Positions 34,154 to 43,499 of a DNA stretch of 64,000 nucleotides are shown in pieces. Under the pieces are notes generated by a model. The model had not been told where the DNA came from, made no database searches, and saw only the letters and a program-made list of their open reading frames with translations. Where the stretch lies: positions 1 through 64,000 of the forward strand of contig NZ_FPAQ01000016.1 of the NCBI RefSeq assembly GCF_900116405.1. The letters are read 5' to 3'. Origin of the DNA: Halomonas saccharevitans. Lineage in GTDB: Bacteria > Pseudomonadota > Gammaproteobacteria > Pseudomonadales > Halomonadaceae. Each line of letters begins with the position of its first letter. The stretch's first letter is position 1. Position numbers and translations under genes: made by a program.

Positions 34154-35401
34154 ATGGGCCAGAAAGATGCGCAACACGAGGTGGCGTGCGATGACGCCCT
34201 GCCGCTGGAGGCACTGATCGATCGACTGGTGGCCTTCCACCGTCGCAAAAGCGTGGGGGCCCTTGCTGACGATGCTGGCCTGGTCGCCTTCCAGCAGCGC
34301 ATCGAGGGCGAGGTGACGGCCCTCGAGCCGCTGCTGATCGGCGAGGAGGATCGCCATCGCCTCGCCTCGCTTCGCGAGTGGCTCGATCAGGACGTGCAGC
34401 GCCTGGCCTCGGTCTTCCTCGAGCGCCGGGATCGATTGCTGGCGGCCAGCTGGGCGGTCGAGCATCCCGAGAGTCGGCTGTGCGATGAGGGCCGAGTGCT
34501 GCTCGCCAACGCCATCGGCCGCGACCTGCTGGGACCCGGCGCCGATGGGATCCTCGATCCCGGTAACGACCTGGCCGCGCTGCTGGTGGGGCTGGAGGCG
34601 CGCGGCGAGACCGCCCTGGCGCGCCAGGCGCTGGATCGCTACTTGCGCCTGTCCGGCGACTACGGCATGGCCCGGCTGCTCTCGGTGTTTCGCGTCGTCG
34701 AGGCCCTCGCCGGTGCGCGTCGAGCCCTGGAGCGTCGGCGCACGGCGGGGGAGGACGCCGAGCGTCCGGCGCTGCTGGCCGAGACCATGCGGGCCTGCCA
34801 CGAGTATCTGACTCTGGCCGAGTCCTATGCCGAGTTCCGCTTCCCGCCGCTGGTGATCGGCATCGGCGTCTCCGGCAGCGGCAAGAGTCGCTTCACGCGC
34901 ACTCTGGTCTCACGGTTAGGCGCCGTACGGGTCTGCTCCGACGTGGAACGGCGTCGCGTCCACGGCCTCGATCCACAGGATCTGTTAACGCCACCGGCTG
35001 TGGATATCTTTAGTCGAGAGGCCACCGCACAGACTTATCACCGCATGGCCGAGTGCGCCGGCATGCTGCTAGAGGCAGGTTTCCCGGCCTGTGTCGACGG
35101 CACCTTCCTGAAGCGTGACCAGCGCGATCTGCTGCGCCAGGAGGCCGAGGCCCGAGGCCTGCCGGTGCTGCTGGTCAGCTTCGAGGCCGATGAGGCGACC
35201 CTGCGTCGTCGCATCGAGAAGCGGGCCGGGCGCCAGGGCGTCGCGCCTCAGGAGAGCCTGGCGATACTGGAGGCTCAGCAGGCCGGCTTCGAGGCGATCG
35301 GCGACGAGGAGCGCCTGCACCTGCTGCGCCTGGACACCACCGCCGACAATGCCGCCGAGACCCTGGCCGGGCTCATCCAGGAGCATGTACGCCTGACGTG
35401 A
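34154..35401 (+). CDS. P-loop kinase-like protein with partial APH-like N-terminal region
   Basis: 415 residues. The C-terminal ~190 residues form a P-loop kinase domain: GIGVSGSGKSRFTRTL (Walker A at about 237-244), VCSDVERRRVHG, and LVSFEADEATLRRRIEKR. It resembles the C-terminal half of two-domain proteins in which an aminoglycoside-phosphotransferase-like domain precedes a zeta-toxin/gluconate-kinase-like domain. The N-terminal half is mostly helical and has no visible HxDxxxxN motif, so the APH part looks degenerate or replaced. Substrate unknown. 27 bp after hemL, probably co-transcribed. Confidence 0.7.
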   Translation: MGQKDAQHEVACDDALPLEALIDRLVAFHRRKSVGALADDAGLVAFQQRIEGEVTALEPLLIGEEDRHRLASLREWLDQDVQRLASVFLERRDRLLAASWAVEHPESRLCDEGRVLLANAIGRDLLGPGADGILDPGNDLAALLVGLEARGETALARQALDRYLRLSGDYGMARLLSVFRVVEALAGARRALERRRTAGEDAERPALLAETMRACHEYLTLAESYAEFRFPPLVIGIGVSGSGKSRFTRTLVSRLGAVRVCSDVERRRVHGLDPQDLLTPPAVDIFSREATAQTYHRMAECAGMLLEAGFPACVDGTFLKRDQRDLLRQEAEARGLPVLLVSFEADEATLRRRIEKRAGRQGVAPQESLAILEAQQAGFEAIGDEERLHLLRLDTTADNAAETLAGLIQEHVRLT

Positions 35402-35468
35402 AGGAGTGGGGCAAGACCTGTGCTCCCCCCTGGCCTTGGCCGAGCACCGGAGACCCCGTCCGGGTTGC

Positions 35469-36170
35469 TCAGGAGGGGGGCGGGATGATCGATGCCGGGT
35501 TGTCCCGCTGGCGTCGTCCCACCAGTGGCGGCGGGGCGCCGAGGTTCTGGCGCGCCCAGTTCACCGCCTGCAGGCGATTGTGCACCTTGATCTTGCGAAA
35601 GATGTTGTAGAGGTGTGACTTGACGGTGTGCTCGCTGACGAAGAGCTGATCGGCGATCTCGATGTTCGAGGCGCCCGTGCCGAGCATGGCGATGATCTCA
35701 AGCTCTCGGTGCGTCAGGCCGCAGACCGGCCGATAGGAGTTGAGCTGCTGGCGACGGAAGAACTGGATCATCCGGGTCATCAGCGAGCGAGACATCCACA
35801 GGTTGCCTTCCAGGAGGATGGTCAGCCCCTTGCAGATCATCTCCAGCGCATCGCTACGATAGAAGACGCCTTGCAGGTTCATGGCCGAGAGGATCTCGAC
35901 GGCATGTTCCTCGTCACGCAGGTTGAAGGCGGCCAGTGACATGTCATCGGCCTCGGCGGCCCTGACGTGCCACTGCTGCATGGTGGCCTCATCGATATGA
36001 TCCGCATCGAGCAGCACTACCGTCGGTGAGGCCTCCATGCCCTTCCACTCCGCGGTGGGGGCGACGACCGAGACCTGACAGTCGAGCTGCTGGTGCAGGT
36101 AGTCGATGAAGAGTTGCGATTGAGGGTTGTTGGCGGTGACCAGCAACACCAGGCGTTGCTCTTGCTCCAT
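35469..36170 (-). CDS. CsgD-like LuxR-family response regulator
   Basis: Transcription factor of 233 residues. The N-terminal receiver-like domain keeps LLDADH but the acid cluster is not typical, as in CsgD, which is not phosphorylated conventionally. C-terminal LuxR helix-turn-helix: LTHRELEIIAMLGTGASNIEIADQLFVSEHTVKSHLYNIFRKI, with HLYNIF and QAVNWA as in CsgD. No curli or cellulose genes are visible nearby, so the regulon is unknown; biofilm or polysaccharide control is a guess from family. The gene has a ~400-bp AT-rich upstream region. Confidence 0.8.
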   Translation of the reverse strand: MEQEQRLVLLVTANNPQSQLFIDYLHQQLDCQVSVVAPTAEWKGMEASPTVVLLDADHIDEATMQQWHVRAAEADDMSLAAFNLRDEEHAVEILSAMNLQGVFYRSDALEMICKGLTILLEGNLWMSRSLMTRMIQFFRRQQLNSYRPVCGLTHRELEIIAMLGTGASNIEIADQLFVSEHTVKSHLYNIFRKIKVHNRLQAVNWARQNLGAPPPLVGRRQRDNPASIIPPPS

Positions 36171-36575
36171 GATCCCGACCCCTGCGCAAGTGCGATGACG
36201 TTTCTGGTGAGGCCATCAGATAAAGGTGGTATGCCCTGTCATACTGGGAGTAAGTCTTGGTCAGAATGTAAGTTTTAGTTACTAACTTTTAGCTATATTT
36301 ATATGCCTTTTTTTCACGTCTTTGCAGCCAGTCGAGCTTGTTCTTGATAATAAGCGTATTTTTACTCTTTTGAGGGTTCGATAACCCCAGCGCTCGGGGC
36401 GACCTTCAAGGAAATTCATCCCCTCGCTCGTCGTTTCCAAGCGAATAGCTCATTCGTAATAATGAGAAAAGTCGTCACTTGGCATTTCATGCATTCGGCG
36501 CATGATGCGTGCGTTTCCCTGGGGCGAGGCGGGCTCGTAGAATGGGGGCTTACCTGACGTCATGGAGAATCGATC
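36171..36575. other. 405-bp divergent intergenic region
   Basis: No gene is supported. The part next to the CsgD-like gene (about 36230-36400) is strikingly AT-rich for this genome, with several TTTTTT and TTATAT runs, and is likely its promoter region and binding area for nucleoid proteins or regulators. No recognisable riboswitch, tRNA or strong intrinsic terminator is seen. The rdgB promoter and ribosome-binding site (TGGAGA before 36576) lie at the right end. Confidence 0.5.
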
Positions 36576-37187
36576 ATGAGTCCAGCCCTGCTGGTCCTGG
36601 CCAGCGGTAACGCCGGCAAGCTGCGCGAGTTTCACCAGTTGCTCGCACCGCTGGGCCTCGAGGTGCACGCCCAGGCCGATTACGGGGTGGCCGACGTCGA
36701 GGAGACCGGCCTGACCTTCGTCGAGAACGCTCTGCTCAAGGCCCGGGAAGCCAGCCGTCTCAGCGGGCTGCCGGCGTTGGCCGATGACTCGGGCCTGGAG
36801 GTGGATGCCCTGGCGGGGGCGCCCGGTATCTATTCGGCTCGCTATGCCGGCGAGCCCAAGAGCGATACCCGCAACAATGCCAGGCTGCTCGAGGCCCTTG
36901 CCGAAGTGCCGGAGGGTCGCCGCCGCGCGCGCTACTGGTGCGTACTGGTGCTGCTGCGTCACGCCGAGGATCCCGTGCCGTTGATCGTGCAGCGTAGCTG
37001 GGAGGGCGAGATCCTTCAGGCGCCCCGCGGCGAGGGCGGCTTCGGCTACGATCCGCTGTTCTGGCTACCCGACCAGCAGGCCAGCGCCGCCGAACTCGAT
37101 GCCGAGCAGAAGAACCGCCTCAGCCATCGAGGGCGGGCCCTCCAGGCACTGGTGGCCGCCATGGCGCCGGAGCCGGCGCGCTCATGA
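36576..37187 (+). CDS. rdgB: dITP/XTP pyrophosphatase (RdgB/HAM1 family)
   Basis: Removes non-canonical purine nucleotides (dITP, XTP) from the pool. 203 residues. N-terminal LVLASGNAGKLREF, the ADDSGLEVDAL catalytic region, GVYSAR-type GIYSARYAG and the C-terminal FGYDPLFWLP motif are all present. Its TGA overlaps the hemW ATG by four bases, so the two are coupled. Confidence 0.96.
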   Translation: MSPALLVLASGNAGKLREFHQLLAPLGLEVHAQADYGVADVEETGLTFVENALLKAREASRLSGLPALADDSGLEVDALAGAPGIYSARYAGEPKSDTRNNARLLEALAEVPEGRRRARYWCVLVLLRHAEDPVPLIVQRSWEGEILQAPRGEGGFGYDPLFWLPDQQASAAELDAEQKNRLSHRGRALQALVAAMAPEPARS

Positions 37188-38377
37188 GTGAGTCGCGCTC
37201 GATTACGACCGGCCTGCCACCGCTGTCGCTCTATTTGCATGTGCCCTGGTGCGTGCGCAAGTGCCCCTACTGCGACTTCAACTCCCACGGTGTCGGGCGG
37301 GGAGCCGAGCTCCCCGAGGCGGCCTACCTGGAGGCGTTGATCGCCGATCTCGAGGCCGACCTGCCGCTCGCCGCGGGGCGCGAGCTGGTCAGCATCTTCA
37401 TCGGCGGCGGCACCCCGAGCCTGATGTCGGCCGGCTTCTACGAGCGGCTGCTGCAGGCCGTGGCGGATCGCCTGCCGCTTGCTCGGGACATCGAGATTAC
37501 CCTGGAGGCCAATCCCGGCACCCTGGAGCGGGGGCGTTTCGCCGGCTACCGGGCAGCGGGCATCAACCGGCTATCGCTGGGAGTGCAAAGCTTCCAGGAT
37601 GCTCAGCTGTCGGCACTCGGTCGCATCCATGGCGGCGACGATGCCGTGGCGGCCTTCGACGAGGCGCGCCGGGCCGGCTTCGGCAACCTCAACCTCGACC
37701 TGATGCACGGGCTGCCCGGCCAGACTCCGGCGCTGGCGCTGGCGGATCTGGAGCGGGCCCTGGCGCTCGAGCCGGAGCATCTCTCCTGGTACCAGCTGAC
37801 CCTGGAGCCCAATACCGAATTTCACTCCTTCCCGCCGGTCTTGCCGGAGGAGGAGGTGCTGTGGGACATCCAGGATGCCGGGCACGAGCGCCTCGAGTCC
37901 GCCGGCCTCGCGCGCTATGAGATATCCGCCTATGCGCGTCCCGGCCGGGCGTCGCGTCATAACCTGCACTACTGGCAATTCGGCGACTACCTGGGCATCG
38001 GGGCCGGCGCCCACGGCAAGCTCAGCATGCCGGGCCCCGCGGGGCTTGAGATAGAGCGTCGTTGGAAGTCCCGGCGGCCCGAGGACTACCTGCGCCGCGC
38101 CAATGACCCCCGCGGCTTCGTGGCCGGCCGTGACCTCATCGACGAGCGGGAACTGCCCCTCGAGTTCGCCATGAATGCCCTGCGCCTGGTGGAGGGCGTG
38201 CCGCTCTCGACCTGGCAGGCCCACACGGGGCGCAGCGACTCGGTTCTGCTCGCCAGGCTCTCGGCGGCGCGGGAAAAAGGACTTCTCGTGGAAGATGCCG
38301 ACAGGGTTGGGGCCTCGGCCCAGGGTCTATTATTCTTGAACGAACTGCTGGCCATGATGGACGATGTCGGCCAGTGA
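37184..38377 (+). CDS. hemW: Radical SAM heme chaperone HemW
   Basis: 397 residues. The radical SAM cysteines are in PWCVRKCPYCDFNSH, and the IGGGTPSL motif follows. HemW proteins resemble oxygen-independent coproporphyrinogen oxidase (HemN) but lack HemN activity and act as heme chaperones; the CPYCDF form and length match HemW, which is shorter than HemN (about 457). Coupled to rdgB upstream, as in many gammaproteobacteria. Confidence 0.93.
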   Translation: MSESRSITTGLPPLSLYLHVPWCVRKCPYCDFNSHGVGRGAELPEAAYLEALIADLEADLPLAAGRELVSIFIGGGTPSLMSAGFYERLLQAVADRLPLARDIEITLEANPGTLERGRFAGYRAAGINRLSLGVQSFQDAQLSALGRIHGGDDAVAAFDEARRAGFGNLNLDLMHGLPGQTPALALADLERALALEPEHLSWYQLTLEPNTEFHSFPPVLPEEEVLWDIQDAGHERLESAGLARYEISAYARPGRASRHNLHYWQFGDYLGIGAGAHGKLSMPGPAGLEIERRWKSRRPEDYLRRANDPRGFVAGRDLIDERELPLEFAMNALRLVEGVPLSTWQAHTGRSDSVLLARLSAAREKGLLVEDADRVGASAQGLLFLNELLAMMDDVGQ

Positions 38378-38413
38378 AGGATGACCCCTGATTACCAAGG
38401 AGGAGAGGACACG

Positions 38414-39094
38414 ATGAGAAGAGTAATGCGATGGATGGCCCCCCTGGCCGCTTCGGCGCTGCTGGTGGGCTGCACCACCACCGATCCCTATAGCGGTCAG
38501 ACCCAGCGCAGCCAGACCGGCACCGGTGCTGCCATCGGCGCGGCCATCGGCGCGGCGGCCGGTGCCCTCAGCGGCGACGGCAGCACCAGTCGGCGCGACC
38601 GGGCCCTGATCGGTGCCGCCGTGGGTGCGGCCGCCGGTGGCGGTATCGGTGCCTACATGGACAAGCAGGAAGAGCAGCTGCGGCAGAGCACCCAGGGCAC
38701 CGGCATCGGGGTCGATCGTCGCGGCGACGACATCGTGCTCAACATGCCGAGTGAGGTGACCTTCGCCTTCGACTCCAGCGACCTGACCCCCAATGCGCGC
38801 AATGCCCTCAATGATGTGGCCCGCGTGCTCCAGCAGTACCCGGACACCCGGGTCAACATCGCCGGCCATACCGACAGCACCGGCGATGCCGGCTATAACC
38901 AGCGGCTCTCCGAGCGTCGAGCCAGCGCGGTGGGCAACTACCTGGCCCAGTCCGGCGTGACCCGCAACCGCCTGTACACGACTGGCTATGGCGAGAACCA
39001 GCCCGTCGCCAGCAACGACTCCGAGCAGGGGCGCGCCCAGAACCGCCGGGTGGAGATCACCCTGACGCCGATCCAGGAGCGCTTCCAGCAGTAA
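38414..39094 (+). CDS. OmpA-family outer-membrane lipoprotein (YiaD-like)
   Basis: 226 residues. Signal peptide MRRVMRWMAPLAASALLVGC with the lipobox Cys at 20, then two glycine-zipper segments rich in GAAIGA, and a C-terminal OmpA peptidoglycan-binding domain (about 110-220) with VTFAFDSSDL, NIAGHTDSTG and AQNRRVEI. It probably tethers the outer membrane to the cell wall. Start at 38414 follows a GGAGGAGAGG ribosome-binding site. It is followed by its own terminator. Confidence 0.93.
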   Translation: MRRVMRWMAPLAASALLVGCTTTDPYSGQTQRSQTGTGAAIGAAIGAAAGALSGDGSTSRRDRALIGAAVGAAAGGGIGAYMDKQEEQLRQSTQGTGIGVDRRGDDIVLNMPSEVTFAFDSSDLTPNARNALNDVARVLQQYPDTRVNIAGHTDSTGDAGYNQRLSERRASAVGNYLAQSGVTRNRLYTTGYGENQPVASNDSEQGRAQNRRVEITLTPIQERFQQ

Positions 39095-39122
39095 TCAGCG
39101 ACGCCTGGCACCATGCACCCTC

Positions 39123-39160
39123 GGGCCCGCCACTGCTGAAGTGGCGGGCCCTTCTGTCTC
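39123..39160 (+). terminator. Intrinsic terminator after the OmpA-like gene
   Basis: Perfect 12-bp stem GGGCCCGCCACT (39123-39134) and AGTGGCGGGCCC (39140-39151) around GCTGA, followed by TTCTGTCTC. It ends shortly before the rlmJ start at 39180. Confidence 0.88.
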
Positions 39161-39179
39161 TAACCCACGGATCCCTTCC

Positions 39180-40028
39180 ATGCTCTCCTATCAGCATGCC
39201 TACCATGCCGGCAATTTCGCCGACGTTCACAAGCATCTGACGCTCTTTGCCGTCATCGATCACTTGTTACGTAAGAGATCATCTGTTACGTACATGGATA
39301 CTCATGCCGGTCGTGGCCTCTATCCCCTGGCGGCCGAGGAGACGGCGAAGCTTCAGGAGTATCGTGAGGGCGTTGCCAGGCTATGGCAGGCCCGTGAGCG
39401 CCTCGGCGATGACCTGCTGCTCGGCGACTGGCTCACCGCCCTGGGCCGCATGCAGTCGCGCGCGGGCGGACTCGATCACTATCCCGGCTCACCCTGGTGG
39501 CTGTCTCAGCGCCTGCGCGAGCAGGACCGGCTGATGCTCTTCGAGCTCCACCCCGGCGAGCACGGCCATCTGGCCCAACAGGCGCTGCCGGATAACGTGC
39601 AGCGCATCCATGGCGATGGTCTCCAGGGACTGGTGAAGCGCCTGCCGGTGCCCTCGCCACGACTCTGCGTGCTGGTCGACCCCAGCTACGAGCGCAAGGA
39701 AGAATACGCCGAGGTGGCCGAGGCGGTGTGCCAGGCCATGCGCAAGGCGCGCCATGCGGTGGTGCTGGTGTGGTATCCGCTGCTGCCGGCGGGACGCCAT
39801 CGTGAGCTGCTGGAGGGGTTGCGCGACGGCGGGGTACGCAAGATCTGGCGCAGCGAACTGCACCTCCGTGAGCCGCAGCAGGGCGAACGCGGCATGATCG
39901 GCAGCGGCATGCTGGTGATCAATGCGCCCTGGGGGCTCGATGAACGCCTGGAGGCCGCGGTGGCGAAGATTCTGCCGCTGCTGGGCGAGACCAGTCGCCA
40001 TCGCGGCGACTGGTGGGTGGGGGAGTAG
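39180..40028 (+). CDS. rlmJ: 23S rRNA (adenine2030-N6)-methyltransferase
   Basis: 282 residues (E. coli 280). N-terminus MLSYQHAYHAGNFADVHKH is the family signature; the catalytic motif reads VDPSYERKEEY (DPPYE variant), and THAGRGLY lies in the SAM region. Methylates A2030 before ribosome assembly. Monocistronic between a terminator and the palindromic repeat. Confidence 0.95.
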   Translation: MLSYQHAYHAGNFADVHKHLTLFAVIDHLLRKRSSVTYMDTHAGRGLYPLAAEETAKLQEYREGVARLWQARERLGDDLLLGDWLTALGRMQSRAGGLDHYPGSPWWLSQRLREQDRLMLFELHPGEHGHLAQQALPDNVQRIHGDGLQGLVKRLPVPSPRLCVLVDPSYERKEEYAEVAEAVCQAMRKARHAVVLVWYPLLPAGRHRELLEGLRDGGVRKIWRSELHLREPQQGERGMIGSGMLVINAPWGLDERLEAAVAKILPLLGETSRHRGDWWVGE

Positions 40029-40066
40029 CAGGGCAATTGCAGTTGGGTCTAGCGAGGGACGCCGGG

Positions 40067-40151
40067 GACAGGTCGAAGAGGGGGTCCTACGCCAGGGATG
40101 GCGTCGGTAGCGCCCAGGGAGGGGTTCACAGCGCCCCCTCGCAGACCTGTC
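40067..40151 (+). repeat. Palindromic dispersed repeat, copy 2
   Basis: An 85-bp block bounded by GACAGGTC (40067-40074) and GACCTGTC (40144-40151), with an inner inverted pair GAGGGGG (40078-40084) and CCCCCTC (40134-40140). It shares its ordered motifs with the block at 28320-28405 on the other strand. A further outer inverted pair, GGGCAATTGCAGTT (40031-40044) and AACTGCAATAGCCC (40179-40192), extends the palindrome to about 160 bp between the convergent rlmJ and mnmE genes. The structure suggests a REP/BIME-like or miniature mobile element. Confidence 0.75.
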
Positions 40152-40208
40152 GACGGATCAGTCCCAAGCCACAACGCTAACTGCAATAGCCCAGGGGGGA
40201 GCAGGGGG

Positions 40209-41579
40209 CTACTTGCCGATGCAGAAGCTGCCGAAGATCTCGCCCAGGAGGTCATCGGCGCTGAACTCCCCAGTGATCTCGCCCAGCGCCTGCTGAGCAT
40301 CGCGCAGGTCCTCGGCCAGCAGCTCGCCGGCGCCATGACCGGCCAGCTGCGCCTCGCCGTTGGCGAGCGCCGCCTCGGCCCGGTCCAGGGCGTCCAGGTG
40401 TCGTCGACGCGCCGAGAAGCGGCCCTCGGTGGTGGCCGCGAAGCCCATCACCGCCTTGAGGTGCTCCTTGAGGCTAATGATCCCGGCGCCGCTCTTCGCC
40501 GACAGCCGGATCACCGGCCGCTCGCTTCCGGTATCGAGCCCCGGGGATTCATGGCTGGCATCGATCTTGTTGCGCACCAGGGTCAGCCGTGAGGGATCGG
40601 CAAGGCGCGCGACGAACTCCGGCCAGATGGCCATGGGATCCACGGCCTCGGTGGTGGCGGCATCGACCATCAGGAGAACCCGGTCGGCCTTCTCGATCTC
40701 CTCCCAGGCGCGCGCCACGCCGATCTTCTCGACGGCGTCCGGGGTGTCGCGAAGGCCGGCGGTATCAATCACGTGCAGCGGCATGCCGTCCAGGTGGATG
40801 TGCTCGCGCAGCACGTCTCGGGTGGTGCCCTCGATGTCGGTGACGATGGCCGTCTCCTGCTCCGTCAGCGCATTGAGCAGGCTCGACTTGCCGGCGTTGG
40901 GGCGTCCGGCGATCACCACGCTCATGCCCTCCCGCATCAGCGCCCCCTGGCCGGCGGCGGCCCGCACCTCGGCCAGCTCCGCCTGGATGGCCGCGAGCTT
41001 GCCGGCCACGTGTCCGTCGGCGAGGAAGTCGATCTCCTCCTCGGGAAAGTCGATGGCCGCCTCCACGTAGATGCGCAGCTCGACCAGCCGCTCGACCAGC
41101 GCCTCGACGCGGTGCGAGAACTCGCCCTGCAGGGAGCGCAGGGCGTTCTCGGCGGCCCCTCGGGAGCTCGCCTCGATCAGGTCGGCGATGGCCTCGGCCT
41201 GGGCCAGGTCCAGCTTGTCGTTGAGGAAGGCCCGCTCGGAGAACTCGCCGGGCCGGGCCAGTCGGGCGCCGAGCTGCACGCAGCGCTCGAGCAGCAGATC
41301 CATGATTACCGGCCCCCCATGCCCCTGCAGCTCCAGCACATCCTCGCCGGTGAAGGAGTGGGGGCCGGAGAAGTAGAGTGCGATGCCCTCGTCGATCACC
41401 TCGCGGGCGCCCCGGAAAGGGCCGTAGTGTGCCTGGCGCGGGGCGGGGCAGTGGCCCAGCATCGCCTGGGCGATCGTCGTGCAGGCGGGGCCAGAGACGC
41501 GGATGATCCCTACGCCGCCGCGTCCCGGCGGCGTGGCCAGGGCGGCGACGGTGTCCTGATCGTAGAGGCTGGCGGCCAT
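40209..41579 (-). CDS. mnmE: tRNA uridine-5-carboxymethylaminomethyl modification GTPase
   Basis: GTPase partner of MnmG. 456 residues: an N-terminal tetrahydrofolate-binding domain ([21 protein letters not shown]), a helical domain, a G domain inserted at about 215-375 ([34 protein letters not shown]) and the C-terminal CIGK tail needed for modification. Lies downstream of yidC; mnmG is about 15 kb away rather than adjacent. Confidence 0.97.
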   Translation of the reverse strand: MAASLYDQDTVAALATPPGRGGVGIIRVSGPACTTIAQAMLGHCPAPRQAHYGPFRGAREVIDEGIALYFSGPHSFTGEDVLELQGHGGPVIMDLLLERCVQLGARLARPGEFSERAFLNDKLDLAQAEAIADLIEASSRGAAENALRSLQGEFSHRVEALVERLVELRIYVEAAIDFPEEEIDFLADGHVAGKLAAIQAELAEVRAAAGQGALMREGMSVVIAGRPNAGKSSLLNALTEQETAIVTDIEGTTRDVLREHIHLDGMPLHVIDTAGLRDTPDAVEKIGVARAWEEIEKADRVLLMVDAATTEAVDPMAIWPEFVARLADPSRLTLVRNKIDASHESPGLDTGSERPVIRLSAKSGAGIISLKEHLKAVMGFAATTEGRFSARRRHLDALDRAEAALANGEAQLAGHGAGELLAEDLRDAQQALGEITGEFSADDLLGEIFGSFCIGK

Positions 41580-41688
41580 GGACGGTTCCTGTGGTAGAAA
41601 GAGGAGTGATCGAGGGGCCTTGGAGAGGGCATTGTCCGGGGCGGGGCTCTCAAAGGCCAGCCCTTCAAAAACCGGGTCCCCTCAAACG

Positions 41689-41716
41689 CCAGACCCCCGC
41701 CGAGGCGGGGGTCTGG
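41689..41716 (-). terminator. Intrinsic terminator after yidC
   Basis: 13-bp perfect stem CCAGACCCCCGCC (41689-41701) and its complement (41704-41716), a 2-base gap that implies a slightly shorter stem with a 4-base loop, followed on the minus strand by a weak GCGTTTGAG tail. It lies about 22 bp beyond the yidC stop and before mnmE. Confidence 0.7.
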
Positions 41717-41737
41717 AGACGCGGGATGAAACCTCGG

Positions 41738-43429
41738 CTACTTGGTCTTCATGCCCTTGCCGATGCTCGGATCGGCCTCGATCTTGCGGGTGATGGTGTA
41801 CTGCTGAATGATCGAGATGCAGTTGTTGACCACCCAATAGATGACCAGGCCCGCCGGGAACCACAGGAAGAAGAAGGTGAAGACGATCGGCAGCATCTTC
41901 ATGATCTTCGCCTGCATGGGGTCCGGAGGCGTCGGGTTGAGCATCTGCTGCACGAACATCGAGGCGCCCATCAGGATCGGCAGGATGAAGTACGGATCCT
42001 TCACCGACAGATCCTGGATCCAGAACATGAAGGGCGCATGGCGCAGCTCGACGGATTCCAGCAGCATCCAGTACAGGGCGATGAACACCGGCATTTGTAC
42101 CAGGATCGGCAGACAGCCCCCCAGAGGATTGATCTTCTCCTTCTGGTAGAACTTCATCATCTCCTGGGACATCTTCTGGCGGTCGTCGCCGAACTGCTCC
42201 TTGAGGCGCTGCATTTCCGGGCCCAGCTTGCGCATGCGAGCCATGGACTTGTAGGCCTTGGCGGAGAGGGGCCACAGGGCCGCCTTCACCAGCATGGTCA
42301 GCAGGACGATGGACCAGCCCCAGTTGCCGATCAGGTCATGGATGTGGTCGAGCAGCCAGAACAGCGGGTTGGCGATGAACCACAGCCAGCCGAAGTCCAC
42401 CGTCAGCTCCAGGTTGGGCGCCACGGCCTCGAGGCGGTCCTGCACCTTGGGCCCCATGTAGAGGGTCGCGGCCAGCGTCGCTTCCCCGTTGCCGGCCACA
42501 GTGCTGGTCGGGCCGGCGAAGGCTGCCACGTTGCGGTCGCGCGCATCGGTGGTGGCGTAGTAGAGGTTCTGCTGGTTCTGAGCCGGGACCCAGGCGGAGG
42601 TGAAGTAGTGCTGGATGATAGCGACCCAGCCGCCCTCGACGTCGCGGTTGTTGAAGGCGCCTTCCTGAATCTCCTCGAAGTCGACCTTGAGGTAGCGATC
42701 CTCCGGCGTGGAGTAGGCGGCACCGAGATAGGAGCGCATGCCCATCTTCGGGCCGCTTGACGGATCGCTGCTGTTGTCGCGGACCAGCTGGCCGATGAAG
42801 CGGGCGGTGACCGGCTCCTCGGTGTTGTTGGCCAGGAAGTAGTTCACGTCGACCGCGTAGCTGTCACGCTCGAAGGTGAGGCGCTTGATCACCTCGACGC
42901 CGTTGACCTCGGCGGTCATATCGACCTCGAGGCGGTCGTCGTTCTCGCCCAGCCGGTACTCGGTCGCCTCGGGGGTGAAGGTGATCCGGCCCTCATGGCC
43001 CTCGAGCTGCAGCCCTGAGCGCGCCACGTAGCTGCGCGTCTCGCTGTCGGAGAGCAGCACATAGGGGCGCTCGGAATCGAGGCTGAAGCGGTGCTGGGGC
43101 AGCGCCGCATAGACGATGTCACCGCCCTGGGGATCGATGCGCACGTCCAGCACGTCGGTGACCACGGCCACCAGGTCGCGGCTGCCCGTCGGCGCCTCGG
43201 CTTCACCGGGAATGCCACCGGCCATGTCGCTCGACGACGAGGCGCTGGTGGGGACCGAGAGATCATCGCCGCCGTCGGTCGACGCGCGGTTGCTGTCCGC
43301 TGCGTTGCTGGTCATGGCGGGGGCTTGCGGCTCAGGGGGAACCTGGCCGTAGTCCTGATTCCACTGGACCATCAACAGGTAGGCGAGTACCGCCAGGGGA
43401 ATCAGCAGGAGTAGTCGTTTTACGTCCAT
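41738..43429 (-). CDS. yidC: Membrane protein insertase YidC
   Basis: Inserts and folds inner-membrane proteins, alone or with Sec. 563 residues from the ATG at 43429 (MDVKRLLLLIPLAVLAYLL). One N-terminal helix, a large periplasmic P1 domain (about 60-340), then five membrane helices with MRKLGPEMQRLKEQFGDDRQKM cytoplasmic coiled coil and NPLGGCLPILVQMPVFIALYWML near the hydrophilic groove. The usual upstream neighbour yidD is absent; rnpA lies about 208 bp upstream. Confidence 0.97.
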   Translation of the reverse strand: MDVKRLLLLIPLAVLAYLLMVQWNQDYGQVPPEPQAPAMTSNAADSNRASTDGGDDLSVPTSASSSSDMAGGIPGEAEAPTGSRDLVAVVTDVLDVRIDPQGGDIVYAALPQHRFSLDSERPYVLLSDSETRSYVARSGLQLEGHEGRITFTPEATEYRLGENDDRLEVDMTAEVNGVEVIKRLTFERDSYAVDVNYFLANNTEEPVTARFIGQLVRDNSSDPSSGPKMGMRSYLGAAYSTPEDRYLKVDFEEIQEGAFNNRDVEGGWVAIIQHYFTSAWVPAQNQQNLYYATTDARDRNVAAFAGPTSTVAGNGEATLAATLYMGPKVQDRLEAVAPNLELTVDFGWLWFIANPLFWLLDHIHDLIGNWGWSIVLLTMLVKAALWPLSAKAYKSMARMRKLGPEMQRLKEQFGDDRQKMSQEMMKFYQKEKINPLGGCLPILVQMPVFIALYWMLLESVELRHAPFMFWIQDLSVKDPYFILPILMGASMFVQQMLNPTPPDPMQAKIMKMLPIVFTFFFLWFPAGLVIYWVVNNCISIIQQYTITRKIEADPSIGKGMKTK

Positions 43430-43499
43430 GAGGGGTCTGCCCGATGGGTAGTGAACATTCCGATGGCGCAACGCAGGTCGCACACCCGAGATACACGAA

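Noticed and set aside
37184..38377. hemW gene as hemN (oxygen-independent coproporphyrinogen oxidase)
   Set aside because: The protein is shorter than HemN and has the HemW-type CPYCDF cluster region.
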